Shown one piece after another: positions 1 to 5,099 of a stretch of DNA of 5,344 nt. Made by a program: the position numbers and the translations under genes. The notes beneath the pieces were generated by a model that did not search any database, had not been told where the DNA came from, and was given only the letters and a program-made list of their open reading frames with translations. This DNA comes from an uncultured Acidobacteriota bacterium (GTDB taxonomy: Bacteria; Acidobacteriota; Vicinamibacteria; Vicinamibacterales; UBA8438): positions 1 to 5,344 of the forward strand of contig CALBET010001202.1 in NCBI GenBank assembly GCA_937888665.1. The letters run 5' to 3'. Position 1 is the first letter of the stretch. Every line of letters starts with the position of its first letter.

Positions 1-151
1 TGGGACTAGCAAGCAGTTCAGATAGTCGCTCTTTCCCCTGCTTACCCGGCAGGTCGCCTATCCCACGCTTTATAGCCGCCCGACTCATTCGTAAATGGTT
101 AGCTTTGGCTAATGCCTCGTTGCGCTGGTTTACCTGTGCGGTGGTGGTCAT
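1..151 (-). CDS. mIHF-like DNA-binding protein, N-terminal part (cut by left window edge)
   Basis: The ATG at 151-149 overlaps the stop of the upstream gene by four bases (ATGA), and GGAAGG sits about 5 nt before it. The frame stays open for 50 codons to the window edge, so the C-terminus is missing. Visible residues show a basic helical pattern, ALAKANHLRMSRAAIKRGI at 13-31, then LPGKQGKERLSELLASP at 34-50. From memory, this resembles the start of actinobacterial integration host factor (mIHF) and its phage relatives, which begin with a basic helix of the type ANxxRxxRAxxKR and continue into a helix-two-turn-helix DNA-binding domain. mIHF proteins bend DNA and assist recombination or replication. 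The diagnostic H2TH part (expected GxGxxRA-like loop) lies outside the window, so the family call is an inference. Codons here are more AT-leaning (several TTA, CTA, ATA) than in neighbouring genes. Confidence 0.6.
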   Translation of the reverse strand, partial: MTTTAQVNQRNEALAKANHLRMSRAAIKRGIGDLPGKQGKERLSELLASP

Positions 152-702
152 GCTGCCTTCCCACGCGGTAGCGCTCGCACGACGTCACCGATCTTCTTCG
201 GACCAGAGGGCAAAGCGTCCAGCCCTCCGGCCTCTATTCCCGTATAGCGTTGGTCGCGTTCAGAGCGGGCAGCGATGCTCTTGAAGACGTCACGGAACTG
301 AGCGCGGCGAGTTCCCTCGTCGATCGTCCCGTTCAGGCAGAAGTCTCGCCAGCCGTAGGACTCGACGGCATCGGCGGCGAGGCGCGACTGCTCGCGGAGC
401 CACGCTAGGCCGTCGCCAGTGTGGCCACCCATCGGGCCGGCGGCTTTCATTGCCAGCTCGTAGGCCCGCCCGTGGTCGATCTGGTCGGTGCGGAGTTCCA
501 GCAGTTTGAGGCGAACCTGGGCGCCGTTCGGACAAAACTCGCGCCCGTCGCGGTAGAGGGCCGTGATGGAAGCCTCGACCTGTTCGGCCTCAAACTCGGA
601 GAGGTCAAGGAACCAGAGGTCGCCGGCCTGGTGTGTGATGTTCGACTGCGGCCAGCGGAGCTGCATGATCGCCAACTGCTCCAGCCATTCTGCTTCTTTC
701 AT
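148..702 (-). CDS. Putative replicative helicase loader (G39P-like), 184 aa
   Basis: The protein probably delivers the DnaB-type replicative helicase to the origin. The N-terminal about 70 residues look all-helical. They follow the pattern of phage loader/inhibitor proteins such as SPP1 G39P: a helix around 5-16, WFLDLSEFEAEQVEASITAL at 30-49, then a Gly-Arg turn and a proline (P58) before a helix ending at LLEL (67-70). The C-terminal half carries GWRDFCLNG (117-125) and TRRAQFRDVFKSIA (131-144). A similar 'WRdF ... R.qFr' segment occurs, as I recall, in phage proteins encoded right after replication initiators. The tail is Lys/Arg-rich. The start ATG at 702 overlaps the initiator stop by 4 nt, with AGAGG 5 nt upstream. 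No ATPase Walker motif is present, so it is not a DnaC-type loader. Position directly after the initiator is the strongest support. A generic conserved phage protein is the alternative. Confidence 0.55.
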   Translation of the reverse strand: MKEAEWLEQLAIMQLRWPQSNITHQAGDLWFLDLSEFEAEQVEASITALYRDGREFCPNGAQVRLKLLELRTDQIDHGRAYELAMKAAGPMGGHTGDGLAWLREQSRLAADAVESYGWRDFCLNGTIDEGTRRAQFRDVFKSIAARSERDQRYTGIEAGGLDALPSGPKKIGDVVRALPRGKAA

Positions 703-1490
703 GTCGCCTCTTTCGCTCGGAGTGATTTAGCCCGGTCTGCAAACTCGTTAGCGCGGTCCACCCCTGCCGACCCAGACTTCGGCGGCTCTACGGAGAGGGC
801 TATGTAGCGCTCGACCTTCGATGCGCGGAGGATCGTTTCGGGAACGTCGTGGCCCCCTGTCCGGCAGAACTCGTCGGAGTGGCAGCCAACCGTTGCGGCC
901 TTCAGGTCGTCAAGGCTGCGGCCTTCCTTGCGGCGGGCCTTGAACGCTTGTCGGGCAGACTTCGATCCAGTGACGGTCGCCCTGCCGGTGATCTGCTGAT
1001 AGTGCTCCAGCCAGGAGTCGAACTCGGAGGGCTTGCCCGACGTTGTTTTAACTCCTGTGTTCTCCTCTCTTCTCCTGTCCTGTCCTGTAGGTGACTTTTT
1101 GTGACCGACCGTGACATGCTCGTGACATGCCGTGACATTGGCTTCACCACTAGGGTCGCTGGCTCGACTTTTTGCCTTGCGATAGTTGGCCTGATGACGG
1201 CTCCAGGCAGGGAAGTGGACCTCGACCGACGCTTCATCGCCTCCGATCAGCTCCAAAAACCCCGATTCGGCAGCGTCAGCAACTACCGCTTCGGCGGTCG
1301 CTGAGTCGGTGAAAGCGTCGTGCGCTAGGTTCCGGTAGGCGTACTCGACGGTGCCGCCCTTCTCCTGGAGCATCGCCTCAGCGAACAGGGCAATCACCAC
1401 CGATATGGCAGCCCCGCCATGCTTGTCTCCGAGCTTGACCATCTTCGGGTCGCGGAGAATCTGCGTCGAGGTGGCGAACCATCGGGCCAC
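699..1490 (-). CDS. Phage replication initiation protein (winged-helix N-domain plus DnaD/Phg_2220-like C-domain), 263 aa
   Basis: Likely the origin-binding initiator. Residues 1-85 match the pattern of phage replisome-organiser N-domains: ARWFATSTQILRDPKMVKLG, then a helical segment and FLELIGG, a winged-helix fold. Residues about 117-153 are a hydrophilic, charged linker. Residues about 157-231 (FDSWLEHYQQITGR, SKSARQAFKARRKEGRSLDDL, ILRASKVERYI) match the conserved phage C-terminal domain seen in DnaD-like and Phg_2220_C proteins, where 'R..G.sl.dl' and 'L.. .kfe.YL' are typical. I chose GTG at 1490-1488 because it shares one base with the MazG-like stop (TAGTG), the same style as neighbouring junctions. 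A GTG at 1511 would add seven residues (MDGDGVL) and overlap the upstream gene more. Neither start has a strong ribosome site. The linker codons contain iteron-like repeats (1091-1138), as in lambda O, which supports the initiator role. The stop overlaps the loader start by 4 nt. Confidence 0.75.
   Translation of the reverse strand: MARWFATSTQILRDPKMVKLGDKHGGAAISVVIALFAEAMLQEKGGTVEYAYRNLAHDAFTDSATAEAVVADAAESGFLELIGGDEASVEVHFPAWSRHQANYRKAKSRASDPSGEANVTACHEHVTVGHKKSPTGQDRRREENTGVKTTSGKPSEFDSWLEHYQQITGRATVTGSKSARQAFKARRKEGRSLDDLKAATVGCHSDEFCRTGGHDVPETILRASKVERYIALSVEPPKSGSAGVDRANEFADRAKSLRAKEAT
1053..1090. repeat. Polypurine/polypyrimidine tract with TCCTG repeats
   Basis: The plus strand is pyrimidine-dominated and the minus strand purine-dominated over about 38 bp. 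TCCTG occurs in perfect tandem three times (1073-1087), with a further copy at 1053-1057. It encodes the charged linker (TGQDRRREENTG) of the initiator. Strand-biased tracts next to iterons are typical of phage origins and may help unwinding. It also contains AGGAG motifs on the coding strand, but no start codon follows them at a suitable distance. Confidence 0.6.
1091..1138 (+). repeat. Iteron-like direct repeats, 5 x GTGAC at 10-11 bp spacing
   Basis: GTGAC begins at 1091, 1101, 1111, 1122 and 1132, giving spacings of 10, 10, 11 and 10 bp, close to one DNA helical turn. The last three copies share the longer unit CGTGACAT (starting at 1110, 1121 and 1131), and the first two of these extend to CGTGACATGC. 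On the coding (minus) strand the repeats are GTCAC and fall in different codon phases (GTC ACG as Val-Thr, GT CAC as Cys-His or Gly-His, AAG TCA C as Lys-Ser). The repetition is therefore not a protein repeat. One more isolated GTGAC lies at 970-974. Confidence 0.85.
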
Positions 1491-1735
1491 TAGAACCCCG
1501 TCCCCGTCCACCCGTCAAACCGCCCGTCCCCCTCTTCGGCAATTCGCTGGGCCAGAGCCGCAACTTGAATACACTCAGACCGCAGGTTTTCTTTTGGCTC
1601 GGCATCGAGTAGGGCTCTAGCTACCTCCCCAACCTCTTCGGTAAGCGCGGCGAAAAGGTGGGCGTTGCGCGGCCACTTAATCCTTGCGGCGTGTAGTTCG
1701 GTTGCCACATCTTCTGGGAAACTTGTCCGAGACAT
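1490..1735 (-). CDS. MazG-like nucleotide pyrophosphohydrolase family protein, 81 aa
   Basis: This is a short all-alpha protein of the MazG/dUTPase-like NTP pyrophosphatase type, whose members hydrolyse (d)NTPs to monophosphates with Mg2+. The metal-binding first motif is clear: LTEEVGEVARALL at 31-43, giving E33, E34 and E37 (EExxE). The second motif, normally ExxD, reads E54-C-I-Q57 in LRSECIQVAALAQRI, so the Asp is replaced by Gln. I recall similar 'ELVQVAA' versions in other phage MazG-like proteins, so this may be a subfamily trait. At 81 residues it is a minimal single domain. ATG at 1735 shares one base with the methyltransferase stop (TGATG), and GAGGTG lies about 11 nt upstream. A role in adjusting phage nucleotide pools or in removing alarmone-like nucleotides is inference; catalysis is uncertain given Q57. 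Confidence 0.75.
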   Translation of the reverse strand: MSRTSFPEDVATELHAARIKWPRNAHLFAALTEEVGEVARALLDAEPKENLRSECIQVAALAQRIAEEGDGRFDGWTGTGF

Positions 1736-2709
1736 CAGGCCGCCGTCACCTCAATTTCCCGCTGATCGAACTCCACTCCGCCGTTACTGGCAATTTCCAG
1801 ATTTTTCACCGCTTGGCGAAAGTAGCTCGGCTTCAGCTCGGCCCCTACTCCGCGCCGGCCGCTCATCACCGCCGAATAGACCTCTGATCCGACGCCCATG
1901 AATGGCGTAAATACAGTGTCGCCTGGGTTACTCCATAGTTGGACCGTGCGGTCAATCACGTCGAGTTGAAGCGGGTGGACGTGCTTCTCGTCTTCCGAGT
2001 CTCTGGCCTCACGGTACGGCAGCACCCGCTCAATGCGGATGTCATCCCAGAAGGCCGAGGCATATTGCCGCCAGATCCAATGACTGAATCTGTTCTCGGT
2101 CTGCTTGCCTGTCCACCCTCGGTATGAAAGAACGTCAGCGGGGATCTTCCGTTCTCCGGCGTACTCCAGCAGCCCGACCGGGTTGGCTATCGGCTCCGGG
2201 TTTTCGCCGGGGGCACGAAAGACCAGCATGTAGTCTGCGCCGGCCACCCCGCACTTAGAAGCGTCGTCCACAATCGTTTTGTGGGCCAACTGCTTCGACA
2301 TCGTGCGGTTACGGACGCCCAGCGGCTCCTTCCAGACCGCGTACCTTGAGACGTATCCCCATCCCTCTGACTCATGAAGCCGAACAATGTCGCCGGGGAA
2401 GTCGTACTGGGTGTCTCCCCTACCCGTGTTGCTGCGAGGAACGTCCATACAGTGGACCGCCGATACCCTCCCTGGCATTGTGATCCGAGCCAGTTCGCTC
2501 ACCACAAAACGGTAGTGCTCGAAGAACTCTTCGTAGCCGTTACAGTTCGACATATCGCGCTCGTCAGAGCTGTAGTTATAGAGGCCAGCAAAGGGCGGTG
2601 AGTAGACCGATAGGCCGAGCCGGTCGTCTGGCATAGACTCCATGACTTCCACACAGTCGCCGTTGTAGATTGCGTACTTGTCCGTGACCACTTGTGTATC
2701 TACAGCCAT
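1735..2709 (-). CDS. Site-specific DNA methyltransferase, N4-cytosine/N6-adenine beta class, 324 aa
   Basis: The protein transfers a methyl group from S-adenosylmethionine to an exocyclic amino group of adenine or cytosine in DNA. Near the N-terminus is NGDCVEVM (16-23), followed by the catalytic motif IV as S37-P38-P39-F40. The SAM-binding motif I comes near the C-terminus as TPFMGVGSE (268-276), followed by GRRGVGAEL and SYFRQAVKNL. Motif IV before motif I defines the beta class. SPPF rather than DPPY leans towards N4-cytosine, though target base cannot be fixed from this. HPLQLDVIDRTVQLWSNPGD (245-264) is the usual lead-in to motif I. The segments RDMSNC (51-56) and HCMDVPR (86-92) fit a phage/mobile-element family that I recall next to an SNF2-like helicase. 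The start ATG at 2709 overlaps the helicase gene by 10 nt, with GGAG about 8 nt upstream. No restriction nuclease is visible, so it acts as an orphan enzyme here. Confidence 0.9.
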   Translation of the reverse strand: MAVDTQVVTDKYAIYNGDCVEVMESMPDDRLGLSVYSPPFAGLYNYSSDERDMSNCNGYEEFFEHYRFVVSELARITMPGRVSAVHCMDVPRSNTGRGDTQYDFPGDIVRLHESEGWGYVSRYAVWKEPLGVRNRTMSKQLAHKTIVDDASKCGVAGADYMLVFRAPGENPEPIANPVGLLEYAGERKIPADVLSYRGWTGKQTENRFSHWIWRQYASAFWDDIRIERVLPYREARDSEDEKHVHPLQLDVIDRTVQLWSNPGDTVFTPFMGVGSEVYSAVMSGRRGVGAELKPSYFRQAVKNLEIASNGGVEFDQREIEVTAA

Positions 2710-4064
2710 GATGGTTTCTCCAGTTCCATTGTCCCTCTTTCCCGATGCCCGATAGATATGGCGTCGTTCATTTGCTCTACTAAGTTGTCGAACATCGTTT
2801 CTGCCTGTTCAGCTTTGCGGCTCAAGTTGTCGAATATGCGCTGCTCCCCTTCCGATAGAACAACGTCCACCTTGACCTCTCGCTCCTGCCCGAACCTCCA
2901 GCAGCGACGGATCGCCTGGTAGTACTGCTCGTAGCTGTGTGACGGGAAATAGGTAACGTGTCGGCAGTGCTGAAAGTTCAGACCCCATGCTCCTATGCGC
3001 GGCTTGGTTACCAGTACGCGGTAAGTGCCATTGATGAACCCTAGAAACTTGGACTCCTTAGCTTCGTCACTGTCTGAGCCCGAGACCTGAACCGCGTCGG
3101 GGATCATCTTTTCGAGTAGGTCGGCCTCGTCGTTTAGCTGGCACCAAACTAGCGCCGGTTCGCCTGTGTCATTTACTAGTTCGGCCACCATTTCGCAGCG
3201 GTGTTTCAGCGTCTTGCGCTTCTCCTTGCGCTGCTCGTGTAGCGTCTGGGCCGGTACGGTGAACAGCCGGTCTTCGTCAAACAAAATGCCGCCCGCGTGG
3301 TGCGTTTCCACTGTAAGCTTCGGTAGTTCTAGGTTGGCGTCGTCAAACCCCAGGTCAGAGGGCTTGCGAATGGCCCGCGCCCAACCCGACACCCACTGCC
3401 AGAATGAGGTCTCGGCGTGGCCCTTGAACCTCCACTTGGCCTGTTCCCCGTACATTCTCCGACCGTTGTTGTTGTTCATGTCGTTTATGAAGAAGCGGTG
3501 AAGCATGTCCGTGTATCCCATGTATCCGAGGGCTTCACTTGACGTACCTAGCTCGTGGTAATCGTTAGGCGCGGCGGTTGCGGTACATAGCAGCCTGTAG
3601 GGGGTCTTTCGCATGAAGGACGTTATCTCGGTCTTCCGTGCCCCGTCGAAAGACTTGAGAATAGAAGACTCGTCACAGACCACACCAGCAAAGTCGGCGG
3701 GGTCGAACATATGAAGCCGCTCGTAGTTGGTGATAACGAGTTGCCCCGAGTAGTCGCCGTCAGACGAATGCTCTAGCTCTATGCCGAACTTGTTGGCCTC
3801 CCTTACGGTCTGCGGAGCCACCGCCAGCGGCGAGAGGATCAGCACTCGCTCGCCCGTCTTCTCTGCGACGTTGGCTGCCCATACGAGAAACTGAAAGGTC
3901 TTGCCCATACCGCAGTCCTCGAACAAGGCGGCGCGACCTTTGCGGAGTGCCCATGTGACCATCTCCCGCTGGAAGTCGAATAGCTCATCCGGCAACCACA
4001 GCGGCTCAAAACCAGAGTCGGCCCCTTCGTGGGTCTTTTGCGTGAGAAACTCTGCGTAACTCAT
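2700..4064 (-). CDS. SF2 DEAD/DEAH-box (SNF2-like) helicase, 454 aa
   Basis: An ATP-dependent DNA translocase or helicase with both RecA-like lobes. Visible motifs are FQ at 31-32 (Q-like), Walker A CGMGKT (51-56), motif Ia LILSPLAVAPQ (75-85), ITNYERL (111-117), motif II D131-E132-S133-S134 (a DESS variant of DEAH), motif III TATAAPND (161-168), motif V GAWGLNFQHC (358-367) and motif VI QAIRRCWRFGQ (383-393) with the arginine finger region. GHAETSFWQWVSGWARAIRK (214-233) then PSDLG lies between the lobes and, with DESSILKS, marks a phage-type family I recall beside methyltransferases. At 454 aa it is compact and has no extra nuclease or recognition domain. ATG at 4064 overlaps the upstream stop (ATGA), with GAGGGGG just upstream. 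Its role in replication, remodelling or modification is not shown by sequence alone. Confidence 0.9.
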   Translation of the reverse strand: MSYAEFLTQKTHEGADSGFEPLWLPDELFDFQREMVTWALRKGRAALFEDCGMGKTFQFLVWAANVAEKTGERVLILSPLAVAPQTVREANKFGIELEHSSDGDYSGQLVITNYERLHMFDPADFAGVVCDESSILKSFDGARKTEITSFMRKTPYRLLCTATAAPNDYHELGTSSEALGYMGYTDMLHRFFINDMNNNNGRRMYGEQAKWRFKGHAETSFWQWVSGWARAIRKPSDLGFDDANLELPKLTVETHHAGGILFDEDRLFTVPAQTLHEQRKEKRKTLKHRCEMVAELVNDTGEPALVWCQLNDEADLLEKMIPDAVQVSGSDSDEAKESKFLGFINGTYRVLVTKPRIGAWGLNFQHCRHVTYFPSHSYEQYYQAIRRCWRFGQEREVKVDVVLSEGEQRIFDNLSRKAEQAETMFDNLVEQMNDAISIGHRERGTMELEKPSWL

Positions 4065-4555
4065 ATGTCCCCCTCGACATCAAAGTGACCGGGCCTGCTC
4101 GGCAGGGTGAAAAGGGGGTCCTGGGCACACCGTTGTCCTTCCACAGACTCACTGGTTGTTATAGACCCAGGACCCGAATAGCCGCCATCTGTTTGCTGAG
4201 ACGAATCAGTTAAATGGCTGGCGGCTACTCCGGTGCTAGGCAGCGATGAGCGGGAGGAGGCTGTTCCGTGCCCCTCCCGCTCGCTCGTGGTCTGCGTCGG
4301 CATGTCTAGGGCCGACACCGGATGCTCTGAAACACCCGGCTCTGCGGCTCCTGAGGGAGGAGAGTGGCCGCAAAGGTGGTAGGTAAAGAAACCGTGCTCG
4401 GCTGGTTCCTTCTCGATGTGGTGGCCGTCCTTCTTTAGCTCAAAGATCCGGGCCGAGAATCGGGGCAGGCAGGCTGCGAAGAACTGTGAACTGCTCACGC
4501 CGCCCTCGCCGGCATCGGTGAGAAGGCGTAGCACGGTTTCTTTTTGCGTGGCCAT
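4061..4555 (-). CDS. Winged helix-turn-helix protein with low-complexity tail, 164 aa
   Basis: Residues 1-63 form a compact winged-helix domain: MATQKETVLRLLTDAG (helix 1), GVSSSQFFAACLPRFSARIF (helices 2 and 3), LKKDGHHIEKE then HGFFTYHL (wing strands). This matches the phage HTH_39-type pattern, 'G.ts.ef....RfsaRI.eLr..G..I', which suggests DNA binding. The remaining about 100 residues are rich in Ser, Gly, Pro and Thr and look disordered. The tail ends with QDPLF (145-149), which loosely resembles the bacterial sliding-clamp-binding pentapeptide, and then GHFDVEGDI. I chose ATG at 4555: it shares a base with the preceding stop (TGATG) and has AGGTGG 5 nt upstream. A GTG at 4564 would add MEL and would use that same site as coding sequence. 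The tail DNA holds three inverted repeats. A regulator or replication accessory role is inference. Confidence 0.7.
   Translation of the reverse strand: MATQKETVLRLLTDAGEGGVSSSQFFAACLPRFSARIFELKKDGHHIEKEPAEHGFFTYHLCGHSPPSGAAEPGVSEHPVSALDMPTQTTSEREGHGTASSRSSLPSTGVAASHLTDSSQQTDGGYSGPGSITTSESVEGQRCAQDPLFTLPSRPGHFDVEGDI
4116..4175. repeat. Inverted repeat IR1, 10-bp arms, 40-bp spacer
   Basis: GGGTCCTGGG at 4116-4125 and its exact reverse complement CCCAGGACCC at 4166-4175. It lies in the low-complexity tail of the winged-helix gene. In the transcript the second-read arm is followed by CCCCTTTTC, which is only weakly terminator-like. Confidence 0.6.
4179..4227. repeat. Inverted repeat IR2, 9-bp arms, 31-bp spacer
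   Basis: TAGCCGCCA at 4179-4187 and TGGCGGCTA at 4219-4227 are exact reverse complements. It starts only 4 bp after IR1 and lies in the same tail-coding region. Confidence 0.5.
4248..4282. repeat. Inverted repeat IR3, GC-rich 10-bp arms, 15-bp loop
   Basis: GAGCGGGAGG at 4248-4257 and CCTCCCGCTC at 4273-4282 are exact reverse complements with a 15-base loop. This is the tightest of the three and would form a stable hairpin in RNA. No U-run follows it on the transcribed strand, so it is not a standard intrinsic terminator. Confidence 0.65.
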
Positions 4556-4710
4556 CAGTTCCACCTAGCCGCGTCCTGCTGCTCCCGCAGCCGTTCGGCA
4601 ACCTCGGGCGGCAGGTGCGTCCGGGTCGAAGCGAAAAGTAGTGAAAGGACTAAGACCACGAGGGTTGCCCCGACAAACGCCCCCAAGATAAATCCGATTG
4701 CTAGGTTCAT
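4555..4710 (-). CDS. Small single-pass membrane protein, 51 aa
   Basis: This gene is short enough to be missed by usual length cut-offs. ATG at 4710-4708 overlaps the stop of the 130-aa gene by 4 nt (ATGA), and its TGA shares one base with the next ATG, so it exactly fills what would otherwise be a 150-bp gap. A strong ribosome site, GGAGGG, lies 9 nt upstream. Residues 4-27 (AIGFILGAFVGATLVVLVLSLLFA) form one hydrophobic helix without charges, containing G10xxxG14, a common helix-packing motif. The remainder, STRTHLPPEVAERLREQQDAARWN, is polar and helical. Positive charges lie only after the helix, so the C-terminus should be in the cytoplasm. No cleavable signal peptide is evident, because the N-terminus lacks basic residues. 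Function unknown; it could be a holin-like, antiholin-like or membrane-anchoring protein, but nothing in the sequence decides this. Confidence 0.75.
   Translation of the reverse strand: MNLAIGFILGAFVGATLVVLVLSLLFASTRTHLPPEVAERLREQQDAARWN
4561..4566 (-). promoter_or_regulatory. Ribosome binding site AGGTGG of the winged-helix gene
   Basis: AGGTGG on the minus strand lies 5 nt before ATG 4555 and favours this start over the GTG at 4564, which would overlap the site. Confidence 0.6.
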
Positions 4711-5099
4711 GCGATGCTGCCCTCCAGAGGTTGATGTCCGGTCTCTGCCATTTCGCGCCTTTGCGACCAGTCGCTAAACCTCTGGGCGTCCTTGCGGTCG
4801 GCGGTCAGTCGCCACGCGGCCTGACTCATTGCCTCGCGGACACCCTCTGCGATGTCGCGCTTGACGCGAAGCGCCGCGACCTTCCGGTCTCCTCGGGCGA
4901 TGTCGGCGCAAGCGGTAGCTGCTACGCCGTCGTTACGAAGGTCGATGATCTTGTCAGCAAGTGCCACGCGGTACGCCTCCTCGGATTGCGCGGAGTCGCG
5001 GTAGCTCTGGCGCAGAACGTCCTCGGCTGCCTCCTGCCGGCGGCTGGCCTCCAGGCACTTGAGTCGCGCCTCGTCGAATGTCCACGGTGCGCCCGTCAC
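4707..5099 (-). CDS. Conserved-type hypothetical phage protein, charged and helical, 130 aa
   Basis: Function is not recognised. The protein is almost entirely predicted helix, rich in Ala, Arg, Glu and Asp, with a likely long helical or coiled segment at 8-60 (ARLKCLEASRRQEAAEDVLR and onward). A second basic block at 73-115 contains VAALRVKRDIAEGVREAMSQ (73-92), AAWRLTADRKDAQRFSDWSQ (93-112) and RREMAE. I recall similar 'LR.KRD.AEGVREA...AWR..ADR.D..R...WS..R' segments in unnamed proteins of actinobacterial phages located near recombination and replication genes. There is no signal peptide, membrane segment or metal motif. The start is GTG at 5099, overlapping the upstream stop by four bases (GTGA), with GAGGT about 8 nt upstream. 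The basic second half would suit nucleic-acid or protein binding, but this is inference. Confidence 0.7.
   Translation of the reverse strand: MTGAPWTFDEARLKCLEASRRQEAAEDVLRQSYRDSAQSEEAYRVALADKIIDLRNDGVAATACADIARGDRKVAALRVKRDIAEGVREAMSQAAWRLTADRKDAQRFSDWSQRREMAETGHQPLEGSIA
4720..4725 (-). promoter_or_regulatory. Ribosome binding site GGAGGG of the 51-aa membrane protein gene
   Basis: GGAGGG on the minus strand ends 9 nt before ATG 4710. It lies inside the 3' end of the 130-aa gene and is the best independent evidence that the small downstream frame is translated. Confidence 0.7.

Larger units (their letters stand above)
1044..1140. other. Putative replication origin inside the initiator gene
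   Basis: The segment combines three features expected of an iteron-type phage origin. There are five phased GTGAC repeats (1091-1136). There is a strand-asymmetric tract, nearly all purine on the minus strand (about 1053-1090). There is a small AT-rich patch (GTTTTAAC, 1044-1051). It lies in the codons for the linker between the two initiator domains, the same placement as the lambda origin in gene O. This is inferred from layout; no initiator binding is shown and the AT-rich patch is short. Confidence 0.55.

Noticed and set aside
421..807. 128-codon open frame on the plus strand
   Set aside because: It runs antisense across the loader and initiator genes, shows no recognisable domain, and lies opposite well-supported coding sequence; GC-rich codon bias creates such shadows.
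1060..1130. CRISPR-like short repeats
   Set aside because: The repeats are 5-8 bp at 10-11 bp spacing, far below the repeat and spacer length of a CRISPR array.
902..1237. 111-codon frame on the minus strand within the initiator gene
   Set aside because: Same strand, different frame, Arg/Ser-rich composition typical of an out-of-frame reading, no ribosome site; the initiator frame has clear domains at both ends.
1490..1511. GTG at 1511 as the initiator start
   Set aside because: It would add MDGDGVL, which is not part of the expected domain, and lacks a good ribosome site; the GTG at 1490 gives the usual one-base overlap. It cannot be fully excluded.
3166..3501. 111-codon frame on the plus strand
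   Set aside because: Antisense to the helicase, Ser/Cys-rich composition with no domain, and all helicase motifs are intact on the other strand.
4248..4282. GC-rich hairpin as an intrinsic terminator
   Set aside because: No T-run follows it on the minus strand and it is inside an open gene with the operon continuing, so termination here is unlikely.
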